The position numbers and the translations under genes were made by a program. From an uncultured Dialister sp. (GTDB lineage: Bacteria > Bacillota > Negativicutes > Veillonellales > Dialisteraceae): a stretch of 64,000 nucleotides of DNA. Location: NCBI GenBank assembly GCA_900314595.1, contig OMVW01000003.1, positions 1 through 64,000 on the forward strand, read 5' to 3'. The notes under the pieces were generated by a model. That model was not told the DNA's origin. It made no database searches and saw nothing but the letters and a program-made list of their open reading frames with translations. This document shows positions 8,233 through 17,194 of the stretch, one piece after another (the first letter of the stretch is position 1; every line of letters starts with the position of its first letter).

Positions 8233-9000
8233 CTAAATTTCATAAATATGAATGGCATTTTCTCTGGTACAGCTTATAATTTCTTCAACAGGAAGTCCTT
8301 TAAGACGGGCCAGCTCTTCCGCCACATAATACACATTGGATGGATCGTTCCGTTTTCCCCTATTCGGAGGAGGGGTCAGGTAAGGGCTGTCTGTCTCAAT
8401 CAGGATTCGATCCAGCGGCAGGGCCGAAGCCACTTCTTTCAGCCTGATACTCCGGGGAAATACGACAGGCCCGGCAAAGGAAATATAGAAGCCAAGCTTA
8501 ATAAGCTCCTTAGCCGTTTCCAGGCTTCCGGAGAAGCAATGAAGGATTCCTCTCATGGCAGAACTTTTATGTTCCTTCAGAATGGAGAGTGTATCCCCAT
8601 GAGCATCCCTGTCATGGATAACGAAGGGAAGGTTCAGATCTCTGGCCAGCTCAATCTGACGGGCAAACCATTTTTTCTGGGTTCCCTTATCCGTATACAG
8701 ATAATAGTAATCAAGACCGATTTCCCCGATGGCTTTCACTTTGGGATGGGATTCAGCAATGTCCCCTATTTCTCGAAGAATTTCCTCACTGCCATCCCTT
8801 GTCACCTGGGGATGGATGCCAACGGCCGCATAAAGAGGACCATAAGCTTCTGCAAGGGATACAGCTTTCCTGCTCGTTTCCAGATTTTCCGACGGTATGA
8901 CGATATAGTCCAAATTCTTTAAAAGCTTTGGAATCAGTTCGTCCCTGTCCCGGTCAAAGGCTTTGTCATAGAGATGGGCATGAGTATCAAAAAGCCCCAT
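8233..9000 (-). CDS. tatD: TatD family metal-dependent DNase
   Basis: 255 residues, the family length. A TIM-barrel amidohydrolase fold carries FDTHAHLYD (His7, His9), GEIGLDYYY with the metal-binding glutamate, VIHDRDAH, LHCFSG and ETDSPYLTP. Family members are Mg-dependent 3'-5' exonucleases that act on DNA, some linked to repair or D-tyrosyl-tRNA related functions. The start codon shares one base with the metG stop (TAATG), giving tight coupling; metS-tatD adjacency is common in Firmicutes. The substrate in vivo is not evident. Confidence 0.95.
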   Translation of the reverse strand: MGLFDTHAHLYDKAFDRDRDELIPKLLKNLDYIVIPSENLETSRKAVSLAEAYGPLYAAVGIHPQVTRDGSEEILREIGDIAESHPKVKAIGEIGLDYYYLYTDKGTQKKWFARQIELARDLNLPFVIHDRDAHGDTLSILKEHKSSAMRGILHCFSGSLETAKELIKLGFYISFAGPVVFPRSIRLKEVASALPLDRILIETDSPYLTPPPNRGKRNDPSNVYYVAEELARLKGLPVEEIISCTRENAIHIYEI

Positions 9001-10943
9001 TACTTGACCTTGCTTCCTGCCGGCATATCAACAAAAGGTACCTGAAGCTTGTCATCTTTGGAAGCAGCAAGAATCATGCCCTGGGATTCGATGCCCATCA
9101 GTTTGGCCGGTTTCAGGTTGGATACGAAAATGACATGCTTCCCAATCAGTTCTTCCGGCTTATAATATTCGGAAATACCACTGACCACAGTTCTCCTGTC
9201 ATCGCCGCCAAGGGTAACGGTCATCTTGATCAGTTTTTTTGATTTTTCCACTTTTTCCGCGGTAAGGATTTCTGCTACGCGAAGGTCTGTCTTAAAAAAA
9301 TCATCTACGGAAATGGAAGCTTCTTTATTCTCTTTAGGTGCTTCTTTCTTCTGTGTTTTCTTTTCCTTCTTCGGGGCCGGTGTTTCCTCTTCTTCAATTT
9401 CGATACGAGGGAAAATCTGCTCTCCTTTATGCGTCAGGGTCCCGTCCGGAATTCCTCCCCAAACCAGATCTTTATAGACTGCCGTTTTGAAGTTTTCGAG
9501 GCCCAGCTGGTTCCAGATTTTTTCAGAAGCAATCGGGATGACTGGTTCAGCCATAAGAGAAACGTAGCGGAGTCCTTCGCAGAGATGATAAAGAACGGCA
9601 TCCAGCAGCGGCTGTTTGGCAGGGTCTTTACCCAGGGACCAGGGCATAGTCACATCAATATATTTATTGAGGGAACGGATAAAGGTCCATACAGCACGGA
9701 TTGCATCATTGATTTTCCAGTTGTCCATATTTTCGCGGAATATTTTCAGCGTTTCGGCAGCATTCTTTTCCACTTCTTCCGATGCGGCTTCGATAGAAGG
9801 ATCTCCGGTAGCATCCCCTTTATGGAGTACGCCTTTGTTATATTTGGCTGCCATGGAAAGGGTTCTGTAGAGAAGATTACCCAGATCATTGGAAAGGTCG
9901 GAATTAATGCGGTTAATCAGACGATCACGACTGAAATTACCGTCCTGACCAAGCTGGATATCATTCAGCAGATAATAACGGATGGCATCGGAGCCAAATT
10001 CCTGTAAAAGCGGAATCGGGTCAATGACATTGCCCTTTGACTTGGACATTTTTTCGCCATCCACGATGAGCCAGCCATGACCATACACCTTTTTCGGCAG
10101 TTCGATGCCAAGGCTCATGAGCATGATTGGCCAGATGATGGTATGGAAACGGACGATTTCCTTCCCCACCAGATGAACGTCGGCAGGCCAGAATTTTTTA
10201 AACTTCTCAGTATTATCCACAATACCTGCAGCAGTCAGGTAATTGACAAGAGCATCAAACCATACATAAACTACATGTTTCGGATCGAAAGGCACGGGAA
10301 TACCCCAGGAGAAGGAAGTTCTGGACACGCAGAGATCTTCCAGACCGCTCTTTACGAACTGAATCATTTCATTTCTTCTGGATTCAGGCTGAATGAAGTC
10401 CGGATGTTCTTCCACATATTTCATCCACTGATCTGCATACTTGGACATTTTGAAGAAATAGGCATCTTCACTGACTCTCTGCAGCGGACGACCGCAGTCC
10501 GGGCAGATATGATCAGGGGTCAGCTTGTTTTCCGGCCAGAAGGTTTCGTCCGGTATGCAGTACCAGCCTTCATACTTGCCAAGATAGATATCTCCCTTAT
10601 CATAAGCCCGCTGAAAAAGCATCTGGACTACCTTCCTGTGACGTTCCTCCGTAGTCCTGATAAAGTCATCGTTGGAAATATTCAATTCTTTCCAGAGTTG
10701 TTTGAAGAGGGCAACGATACCATCTACATACTGAATGGGCGTAACTCCCGCTTCTTCTGCTTTCTGTTCAATTTTCTGCCCGTGTTCATCACTGCCGGTC
10801 AGAAAGAAAACATCGTAGCCGTCAAGCCTTTTGAATCGGGCAATGCTGTCTGCAATGGAAGTGCAGTAAGTATGGCCGATATGCAGCTTTGCGCTTGGAT
10901 AATAAATCGGTGTGGTAATATAGTACGCTGGTTTTTCACTCAT
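9000..10943 (-). CDS. metG: Methionyl-tRNA synthetase
   Basis: 647 residues. Class I synthetase with the HIGH motif in SAKLHIGHTY and KMSKS in GEKMSKSKGN. The zinc region has YCIPDE and CPDCGRP, so only one of the two CxxC knuckles is complete. After a Lys/Glu-rich linker (about 515-540), a C-terminal tRNA-binding OB-fold domain (about 545-647) is present, as in dimeric MetRS. It charges tRNA-Met for both initiation and elongation. A likely extended -10 (TATAAT at 11000-11005) precedes it, and the leader holds the palindrome ACGATATCGT (10973-10982). No T-box is visible in the 127-base leader. Confidence 0.97.
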   Translation of the reverse strand: MSEKPAYYITTPIYYPSAKLHIGHTYCTSIADSIARFKRLDGYDVFFLTGSDEHGQKIEQKAEEAGVTPIQYVDGIVALFKQLWKELNISNDDFIRTTEERHRKVVQMLFQRAYDKGDIYLGKYEGWYCIPDETFWPENKLTPDHICPDCGRPLQRVSEDAYFFKMSKYADQWMKYVEEHPDFIQPESRRNEMIQFVKSGLEDLCVSRTSFSWGIPVPFDPKHVVYVWFDALVNYLTAAGIVDNTEKFKKFWPADVHLVGKEIVRFHTIIWPIMLMSLGIELPKKVYGHGWLIVDGEKMSKSKGNVIDPIPLLQEFGSDAIRYYLLNDIQLGQDGNFSRDRLINRINSDLSNDLGNLLYRTLSMAAKYNKGVLHKGDATGDPSIEAASEEVEKNAAETLKIFRENMDNWKINDAIRAVWTFIRSLNKYIDVTMPWSLGKDPAKQPLLDAVLYHLCEGLRYVSLMAEPVIPIASEKIWNQLGLENFKTAVYKDLVWGGIPDGTLTHKGEQIFPRIEIEEEETPAPKKEKKTQKKEAPKENKEASISVDDFFKTDLRVAEILTAEKVEKSKKLIKMTVTLGGDDRRTVVSGISEYYKPEELIGKHVIFVSNLKPAKLMGIESQGMILAASKDDKLQVPFVDMPAGSKVK

Positions 10944-11071
10944 AAAAAATGGCTCCTCTCTCTATAGTTGAAACGATATCGTCTGTTAGCAATATTTTAA
11001 TTATAACTCTAAAGGGGAATATAAAAAACAGCCTGATATCAAAAGAGTTAATATTTTTGTATTTAATGAGA

Positions 11072-11917
11072 TTATTTTTTGTTTTCCAGTAGAAACTGGT
11101 ATATTTCCCTGCGGGACATATTGAATTTCCCTGCCGTCCTGCGGGCAGCTTCTTTCAGAGGAAGTGATTCAGCCTGTTTCATGGCTTCCTCCTGCCAGGT
11201 TGCCTGATTCTCTTCCCCGGTTTCCATGGATTCATTCCATCCTTCCACCAGTAAGACATATTCTCCTCTTGGTTCTTCTTCATCCGCATGGAGACGAATG
11301 GATTCGAGAGTTCCTCTGTTAAAGGATTCAAATTTTTTGGTCAGTTCTCTGGCGGTCACTGCCCTGCGGTTGCCCAGATATTTCAAAAGTGTATCCAGAG
11401 TATCCTTCAATCGATGCGGTGCTTCATAAAAAATAAGAGTAAAAGGCACATGGCTGATATCGGAAAGAAGCTTTTTCTGCTTTGCAGTAATTTTGGGAAG
11501 GAATCCGATAAAAACAAACTGCCGTGCATCGAGACCGGATGCCACCAGAGCAGTCAGCGCCGCATTAGGCCCCGGAAGCGGTACAATTGGGATACCTTCA
11601 GAAAGTGCAAGTCTTACCAAATCCGCCCCGGGATCAGATATGACCGGCATTCCGGCATCACTGACCTGGGCAACTGTATGACCTGACTTTAATTCATCAA
11701 TAAGCTTTGGCCCTGCCTCTTTTTTATTATGCTCATGATACGATACAGGGGATTTCGATATTCCAAGATGGTCAAGAAGAATCCTGGTATGTCTTGTATC
11801 CTCAGCTGCTATAAGGTCAACGTTATTTAATATTTCCACAGAGCGTTCCGTGATATCAGACAAATTTCCAATAGGCGTAGGCACCAGATAAAGGGTACCC
11901 GGCTTTATTTCATTCAT
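11072..11917 (-). CDS. rsmI: 16S rRNA (cytidine-1402-2'-O)-methyltransferase
   Basis: 281 residues, the usual length. Tetrapyrrole-methylase fold: LVPTPIGNLSDIT at the N-terminus, AAEDTRHTRILLDHLGI, VSDAGMPVISDPG and GFLPKITAKQ are diagnostic. It methylates the ribose of C1402 in the 30S decoding centre using SAM. It starts inside the stop of trmN6 (ATGA overlap). The last 40 residues form a helical wHTH-like tail, MSRREIYQFL, common in RsmI. Confidence 0.96.
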   Translation of the reverse strand: MNEIKPGTLYLVPTPIGNLSDITERSVEILNNVDLIAAEDTRHTRILLDHLGISKSPVSYHEHNKKEAGPKLIDELKSGHTVAQVSDAGMPVISDPGADLVRLALSEGIPIVPLPGPNAALTALVASGLDARQFVFIGFLPKITAKQKKLLSDISHVPFTLIFYEAPHRLKDTLDTLLKYLGNRRAVTARELTKKFESFNRGTLESIRLHADEEEPRGEYVLLVEGWNESMETGEENQATWQEEAMKQAESLPLKEAARRTAGKFNMSRREIYQFLLENKK

Positions 11918-12660
11918 GTGGACTCCTTCCCATAGATAGCCATTACTTCATCCGTATAGGAACCATCCTTGTTGTGTAATAGAAGCGGAGGCTCCACGGA
12001 AAGTTCCGCATGGCCTCCATATTTCCATTCCAGCAGCACGCGAACGGCATTGTGGCCTTTCCTGGCGTATATCAGACGCATTCTCTTTGGCTCCATACCA
12101 TATTTTCTTCCCAGAGAAATCAGATCTGCCAGACGATCAGCCCGATGAACCATCGCCATTCGTCCGCCATATTTGAGGAGGTACTGAGCCGTTTTGAAAA
12201 CTTCGTCCAGTGTCGCATTCAATTCATAGCTGGCCGAAGCAATACCGTGGTTTTCACTCATCCGACCACTCCCCACTTCTCTATATGGTGGATTAACAAA
12301 AATAAGAGAAAAGTAACCGGAAGGAAAGTATTTTCTTGCCTCCCGGTAATCAGCCTCCAGTACATGGATGATTTTTTCTTTATCGTTCCCCATCACATTC
12401 CTTCTAGCCAGATCTGCCATCACAGGGTTCACCTCAATAGCAGTTATATCCTGACCTCCCAGTGCTGAAGCCAGGAGAGATATTACTCCGGTGCCGGTTC
12501 CTAAATCGATAATCCGATCTTTGGGTTTAATGACAGGATAATGAGCTAAAAGCACGGAATCAACAGAAAAGCAAAACTGATCCGTACGCTGTATAATTTT
12601 CATATCATCCCGGACAAGATTGTCCAAACGTTCCCCTTTTTTTAGTTTCCAGTCAATCAT
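11914..12660 (-). CDS. trmN6: tRNA1(Val) A37 N6-methyltransferase-like protein (YabB/TrmN6)
   Basis: 248 residues. Rossmann methyltransferase with DLGTGTGVISLLAS as SAM motif I and the N6-adenine motif NPPYREVG followed by SENHGIASASYE, as in TrmN6/YfiC/YabB. It is expected to modify A37 of valine tRNA. It overlaps ricT by eight bases and rsmI by four, as in the Bacillus yaaT-yabA-yabB-yazA-yabC block; here yabA and yazA are missing between ricT and rsmI. Confidence 0.9.
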   Translation of the reverse strand: MIDWKLKKGERLDNLVRDDMKIIQRTDQFCFSVDSVLLAHYPVIKPKDRIIDLGTGTGVISLLASALGGQDITAIEVNPVMADLARRNVMGNDKEKIIHVLEADYREARKYFPSGYFSLIFVNPPYREVGSGRMSENHGIASASYELNATLDEVFKTAQYLLKYGGRMAMVHRADRLADLISLGRKYGMEPKRMRLIYARKGHNAVRVLLEWKYGGHAELSVEPPLLLHNKDGSYTDEVMAIYGKEST

Positions 12661-13495
12661 TTTCTTCCTGTTCTACAGAATCCCACGACATTATTCTGGC
12701 TGGTTGACCTTCAAATTGTACCTTAACAGTATGTTTCTGACTGTTTACGTAAACCACCTGTCCGCTGCCTTCATCAGTTATAACTTTCATGCCAACACGA
12801 AAAACCTTAGCATTGCTTTTATTCATGACGCAGCATTTCTTCTTTTTATTTCCAGTGCTTTCATACTGGTCATTTTCATAGCGGAGACAGCACATCAATC
12901 TGCCACAAACGCCAGAAATTTTAGAAGGATTCAATGATAAGCCCTGATTTTTTGCCATTTTAATAGAAACAGGTGCGAAATCCCCAAGAAAAGTTGCACA
13001 ACAGAGTGGACGACCGCAGGAACCAATACCTGAAACCTGCTTGGCTTCGTCCCTGACTCCGACCTGACGAAGCTCTATCCTCGTATGAAAAACGGAAGCC
13101 AGTTCTTTTACCAGTTCCCTGAAGTCTACCCTTCCATCAGAAGTAAAAAAGAATACTATTTTATTGCGATCAAAGGTATACTCTGCTCTGAGGAGTTTCA
13201 TTGGTACTTTAAATTTCTCAATTTTTTTAAGACAGATATCAAAAGCTGATTTCTCTCTTGCCTTGTTCCTCTCCAGCTGGGCTAAATCTTTGATAGTGGC
13301 TTTTCGGACAACCGGCTTTAACGGAGCTTGTGCATCAGTAACCGGATTTTCGGGAATTAAAACCACATTTCCATACTCCAGACCTCTGGATGTCTCTACG
13401 ATAACCCCGTCATCCAAATGAATATCCAGATTGTTAGAGTCAAAATAATAAATCTTACCTGCCGGCTTAAAGCGGACGCCAATTATCTGATCCAT
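12653..13495 (-). CDS. ricT: RicT/YaaT, PSP1-domain protein
   Basis: 280 residues from the ATG at 13495, preceded by AAAGGCG; a longer frame to 13546 lies inside holB and is rejected. The PSP1 domain contains the cysteine-rich stretch CGRPLCCATFLGD, then CGRLMCCLRYEND and KKKCCVMNK. These cysteines match the iron-sulfur ligands known in RicT. In Bacillus, RicT with RicA and RicF forms a complex that directs RNase Y and affects phosphorelay output and competence; ricA and ricF are not in this window. It overlaps holB by 13 bases. Confidence 0.93.
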   Translation of the reverse strand: MDQIIGVRFKPAGKIYYFDSNNLDIHLDDGVIVETSRGLEYGNVVLIPENPVTDAQAPLKPVVRKATIKDLAQLERNKAREKSAFDICLKKIEKFKVPMKLLRAEYTFDRNKIVFFFTSDGRVDFRELVKELASVFHTRIELRQVGVRDEAKQVSGIGSCGRPLCCATFLGDFAPVSIKMAKNQGLSLNPSKISGVCGRLMCCLRYENDQYESTGNKKKKCCVMNKSNAKVFRVGMKVITDEGSGQVVYVNSQKHTVKVQFEGQPARIMSWDSVEQEEND

Positions 13496-14511
13496 TTCTT
13501 TTCGCCTTTCTGTATATGCGTTAATTCGATGATAATAAAATCCCAAACATTTTTTGTATTAATATACCGTGCTACAGCTGTTTCCGCTATCTTCAAAACT
13601 TTCATAGCTTCTTCGCCCCGCCCGCCAGACCAATAAGTCGAAATCTTCCATTCCTTTTCAAAAATTGGCGCACAGCGGACCAGTGAAGCATTTCCTGTCT
13701 GAGAAAGTACCATAATATCCCTGCCTACAAGAGATATCCAGCGAAGGGCTTTTAAAAACTCATAACGGTCCTTAAACTCTTCTGCAGAAAGAATTGAAAA
13801 AGGCAGAGTACTGCCAGTAAGAACCTCCCAGAAATGCATAGCCCATTCAGGTCCCTTATTTCCCTTCTCTTCACAGACCTCAAGCGCTATGCCCGGATTT
13901 CCTTCTGATATTTGATAAAGCAAAGACTCATCCATACCTTCCGGCGGCTTAAACCGTTCAGGAGAAGATTTGACAAGTGCAAAAAAATCCTTTTTATTTA
14001 AAGGAAAAAATCCAAACCGCTCTCCTCTGGAAATAATTGTGGGAAGCAAAGAATCCAGATCATGGGTGATAAGTATAAAATGGATGTTTCCCTCTGGTTC
14101 TTCCAATGTTTTGAGAAGAGAATTTGCGACAGGAGCCATCATTGTCTGGGCCTCATCGATGATGCACACATGCGTTTTTTCATCAAAAGAAGCCATGGCT
14201 TCCAGGAAAATGCGAAATTGCTCGATTTTCAATTCCAGTCCTACAGGATGTAGATACCAAACCAACTGATCTGCCAGGGTAATGACCGGTGCTTTAGACA
14301 GATCTTCCTTGGCGATGGATGAAAAAGCATTCCACAGGCTGTCAATTCTGTCTGTTATAATCCCTGCCAGGTCCAAAGCTGCCGTAGTTTTCCCCAATCC
14401 TTCATCACCATAAAAAATGAGTGTATGTGGAATGCGTTCATCTTTTAGAAGTCTCTTCAATTCCTTCTTTAATTTCTCCTGCCCGTAAAGATGGGGAAGA
14501 AAATCGCACAT
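13483..14511 (-). CDS. holB: DNA polymerase III delta-prime subunit
   Basis: 342 residues. An AAA+ clamp-loader subunit with HTLIFYGDEGLGKTTAAL (Walker A), CIIDEAQTM (Walker B) and LLKTLEEPEGNIHFIL. The usual four-cysteine zinc module after the Walker A helix is absent: the segment reads IDSLWNAFSSIAKED. The SRC sensor motif is changed to SRGERF. Walker A is intact, unlike in E. coli delta-prime. Position next to ricT is the conserved Firmicute arrangement, which supports the call over DnaX. It is the first gene of holB-ricT-trmN6-rsmI. Confidence 0.9.
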   Translation of the reverse strand: MCDFLPHLYGQEKLKKELKRLLKDERIPHTLIFYGDEGLGKTTAALDLAGIITDRIDSLWNAFSSIAKEDLSKAPVITLADQLVWYLHPVGLELKIEQFRIFLEAMASFDEKTHVCIIDEAQTMMAPVANSLLKTLEEPEGNIHFILITHDLDSLLPTIISRGERFGFFPLNKKDFFALVKSSPERFKPPEGMDESLLYQISEGNPGIALEVCEEKGNKGPEWAMHFWEVLTGSTLPFSILSAEEFKDRYEFLKALRWISLVGRDIMVLSQTGNASLVRCAPIFEKEWKISTYWSGGRGEEAMKVLKIAETAVARYINTKNVWDFIIIELTHIQKGEKKWIR

Positions 14512-14546
14512 TGAACTGGGCCTCCTGTATCCTGAAACTTATGTTT

Positions 14547-14575
14547 ATTTTATCATGACCATTATATACATGCAA
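14547..14575 (-). promoter_or_regulatory. Promoter of the holB operon
   Basis: On the minus strand TTGCAT (14570-14575), a 17-base spacer and TAAAAT (14547-14552) with an extended TG. It lies about 36 bases before the holB start. Confidence 0.5.
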
Positions 14576-14614
14576 AAATATGAAACTGACCTTTCCCAAG
14601 ATTTCCCATCTCTA

Positions 14615-15748
14615 TTAATGGAGGATTTTTTCAATATCTGTTATGCGGTCTACATAAGGAACACCGGCCTTTTCAAAAATCGGAGCAGCTTTTTTCCCCT
14701 CCAGACCTGTAAGAATTCCTATAAAGGAAGTCCCCGCGGACCGACTTCCAAGTACATCGGAATAAGAATCACCGCACACAATGACCTGGTCTGAACGGTC
14801 AGGCTTGACATTTTCTTCCAGGTAAGCCTTATAGCTTTTCCGATTTCTACCGTAAATGGCGCAAGTAAAAATAAATGGATGCGGCTTATCCGGTACAGGA
14901 CAGTGGTAAAGTCCGGCTGCCTCGACTGCATCCGTTGCTGTGGCAAGATAAAGAGGATTAAATTCTTCGTACCAGTGAAACATTTTAAATGGAATTTCCA
15001 TTTCTTCACGAGCTCTTCCGGTTGCCACACCCAATTCATAGCCCCGTCTCTTCAGTTCAATAAATAGAGCCCGTATGCTTTCGGCCGGCGCCAGTGGTAC
15101 CTCATTATAAAGAAAGCCCTTTTTCCCGCCACTGTAAGGAGCCTTGTGCAGAAGAATAATATATGTGTCATCCCCAAGGTACCAAGCCTGAAAAGCTTCT
15201 GTATGAATCTTCCAGAAATCACTTCTAAGCTCTGCCCAGTGTGTAGATGCCTCAAAATCATCTGACATGGTAAGAGCAAGCTGATGAATAACATCTTCCC
15301 CCTGAAGTTCTTTGGGAACTACTTCTTCCCATTTTTGGAGAATATCATCTGCTCCAGGCACAGGAAGTCCCATAAGAATAAGTCCTGCTTTTTTCATATC
15401 CTCCGGCCGAGAGAATGAAAGGGAAATTTTTTCACCGCCGGACCTTTTTTTATAAACTTCGGCCATGAGCCAGAATGTAGTAATTAGTCGGGCATGGACC
15501 ATATCCCAGTTGGAATTAATTCCCCTGTCCTTTAACCAGGCAAGGAGACGATCATTCCCCCATACTCTGGCCCGGCAAGCTGCAATCTGGCCCTCTGTAA
15601 TGGCATCAGGAACAAAATCATCACTTTCTGCAGGAAGCCCCATATAATCCTTGCTGTAAAGGATTTCCCATACCGTAAGCGCGGATACATCAAAATACCT
15701 TTCTTCGGATAAAAGAACACCATCCACGTCAAAAATAACCTTTTTCAT
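14615..15748 (-). CDS. Large HAD superfamily hydrolase of unknown substrate
   Basis: 377 residues, much longer than a simple HAD phosphatase. Motif I is FDVDGVLLSE (Asp7, Asp9), motif II VATGRAREE, motif III the lysine of KPHPF, and motif IV VCGDSYSDVLGSRSAG. About 210 residues lie between motifs I and II and must form a large, mostly helical C1-type cap rich in Trp and Phe (WGNDRLLAWL, TFWLMAEVYK). Caps set substrate choice, so a phosphorylated metabolite is likely, but I cannot name it. RBS AGGAGG is eight bases before ATG. No close operon partner; holB follows after about 100 bases. Confidence 0.8.
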   Translation of the reverse strand: MKKVIFDVDGVLLSEERYFDVSALTVWEILYSKDYMGLPAESDDFVPDAITEGQIAACRARVWGNDRLLAWLKDRGINSNWDMVHARLITTFWLMAEVYKKRSGGEKISLSFSRPEDMKKAGLILMGLPVPGADDILQKWEEVVPKELQGEDVIHQLALTMSDDFEASTHWAELRSDFWKIHTEAFQAWYLGDDTYIILLHKAPYSGGKKGFLYNEVPLAPAESIRALFIELKRRGYELGVATGRAREEMEIPFKMFHWYEEFNPLYLATATDAVEAAGLYHCPVPDKPHPFIFTCAIYGRNRKSYKAYLEENVKPDRSDQVIVCGDSYSDVLGSRSAGTSFIGILTGLEGKKAAPIFEKAGVPYVDRITDIEKILH

Positions 15749-15851
15749 AATTTCCTCCTGGATATGGTCATATTTATTTTATTTTAACACATAAACAGTC
15801 TATGGGGGACTTTATTAGCGGATGGAAATTCTTCCCGGAAAACCGAAAAGA

Positions 15852-15878
15852 TAAAAAGCCCCCTTTCGGGGCTTTTTA
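15852..15878 (-). terminator. Terminator of the topA-trmFO operon
   Basis: AAAAAGCCCC/GGGGCTTTTT hairpin (15853-15877) with T-runs in both directions, after the trmFO stop. Confidence 0.85.
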
Positions 15879-15889
15879 ATGCCCATATT

Positions 15890-17194
15890 CTATATTTTTT
15901 TTATCCATGCATCCAGGGTAGAAAGAGCACGTTCTGCGAGTTTCAGATTTTTCTCCTTTTTGGGCACTTTCTTTTCAAGAGGAGGAATAAGCCCGAAATT
16001 CACGTTCATTGGCTGGAAATTTTTGCCATCAAAATGGGAAATGTAATAACACAAGGCCCCAATCGCTGTTTCCCGCGGAAAAGGAATCGGTTCCTTTCCC
16101 CTAACTCTGGCAGCAGCGCTATAGGCAGCTACAATTCCGGATGCCGCTGATTCCACATAACCTTCCACACCTGTCATCTGACCGGCAAAGAAAAGTCCCT
16201 GCCGTTTTCTGGTTTCCATAGTGGCATTCAAAAGATCCGGCGAATCCATATAGGTATTTCTGTGCATCACACCATACCGGATGAATTCCGCATGGGAAAG
16301 ACCAGGAATCATGCCGAAAACCCGTTTCTGTTCACCCCATTTGAGATGAGTCTGGAAACCCACGATATTGTACATGGTATCATCTTCATTGTCCTGCCGG
16401 AGCTGAACTACCGCATAAGGATCTTTACCTGTCCTCGGATCCGGAAGCCCTACGGGTTTCATGGGGCCAAACCGCATGGTGTCTTCCCCGCGCTGGGCCA
16501 TCACCTCAATAGGCATACAGCCCTCAAAGACTTTCTTGTTTTCAAACCCATGGACAGGAGCCATTTCCGCGTGACAAAGAGCTTCCCGAAAAGCTTTATA
16601 TTCTTCTTCATTCATCGGGCAGTTCAGATAGGCTGCCTCCCCTTTATTATATCTGGACATACGGTAGACTACATCAAGATCCAGCGATTCCTTCGTCACG
16701 ATGGGAGCTGCCGCATCATAGAAATGAAATCCCTCCCTTCCACAAAAATCCTGGATGTCTTCTCCCAGAGCCCCATCGGTCAATGGACCAGTTGCGATAA
16801 TGACAATGCCTTCCGGTGGTATGGCTGTAATTTCCCGCTGAATAAATTCTACAAGAGGATGACTCTTCACAAGGCGGGTAACTTCCTCTGCATATCCCAT
16901 GCGGTCCACAGCCAGAGCCCCGCCCGCCGGTACCTGGTTATCATCGGCTGCTTTCATGATGACCGAATGAAGGCGTCTCATCTCTTCTTTCAGAAGGCCA
17001 ACTGCATTGGTCAGGGATGCCGCACGAAGGGAATTGCTGCAGACCAGTTCCCCGAAACAAGCCGTATGATGGGCAGGGGTCTGGCGAAGGGGACGCATTT
17101 CGATCAATCTGACGGGAATACCCATTTCTGCAAGCTGCCATGCAGCTTCACTCCCCGCAAGGCCTGCTCCCACTACGGTTACATACTGATTCAA
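15890..17194 (-). CDS. trmFO: Folate/FAD-dependent tRNA(m5U54) methyltransferase
   Basis: 434 residues. FAD-binding VVGAGLAGSEAAWQLAE at the N-terminus, CSNSLRAAS, and GQMTGVEGYVESAASG near the C-terminus are TrmFO hallmarks. It methylates U54 in the T-loop of tRNAs with methylenetetrahydrofolate as carbon donor. The start is TTG, not ATG: TTG AAT CAG overlaps the TGA of topA, with AGGAG seven bases upstream. The topA-trmFO order is conserved in Firmicutes. Confidence 0.96.
   Translation of the reverse strand: MNQYVTVVGAGLAGSEAAWQLAEMGIPVRLIEMRPLRQTPAHHTACFGELVCSNSLRAASLTNAVGLLKEEMRRLHSVIMKAADDNQVPAGGALAVDRMGYAEEVTRLVKSHPLVEFIQREITAIPPEGIVIIATGPLTDGALGEDIQDFCGREGFHFYDAAAPIVTKESLDLDVVYRMSRYNKGEAAYLNCPMNEEEYKAFREALCHAEMAPVHGFENKKVFEGCMPIEVMAQRGEDTMRFGPMKPVGLPDPRTGKDPYAVVQLRQDNEDDTMYNIVGFQTHLKWGEQKRVFGMIPGLSHAEFIRYGVMHRNTYMDSPDLLNATMETRKRQGLFFAGQMTGVEGYVESAASGIVAAYSAAARVRGKEPIPFPRETAIGALCYYISHFDGKNFQPMNVNFGLIPPLEKKVPKKEKNLKLAERALSTLDAWIKKI

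Noticed and set aside
10944..11071. Possible T-box or SAM riboswitch before metG
   Set aside because: The leader is about 60 bases after the likely -10 and lacks a T-box sequence and terminator.
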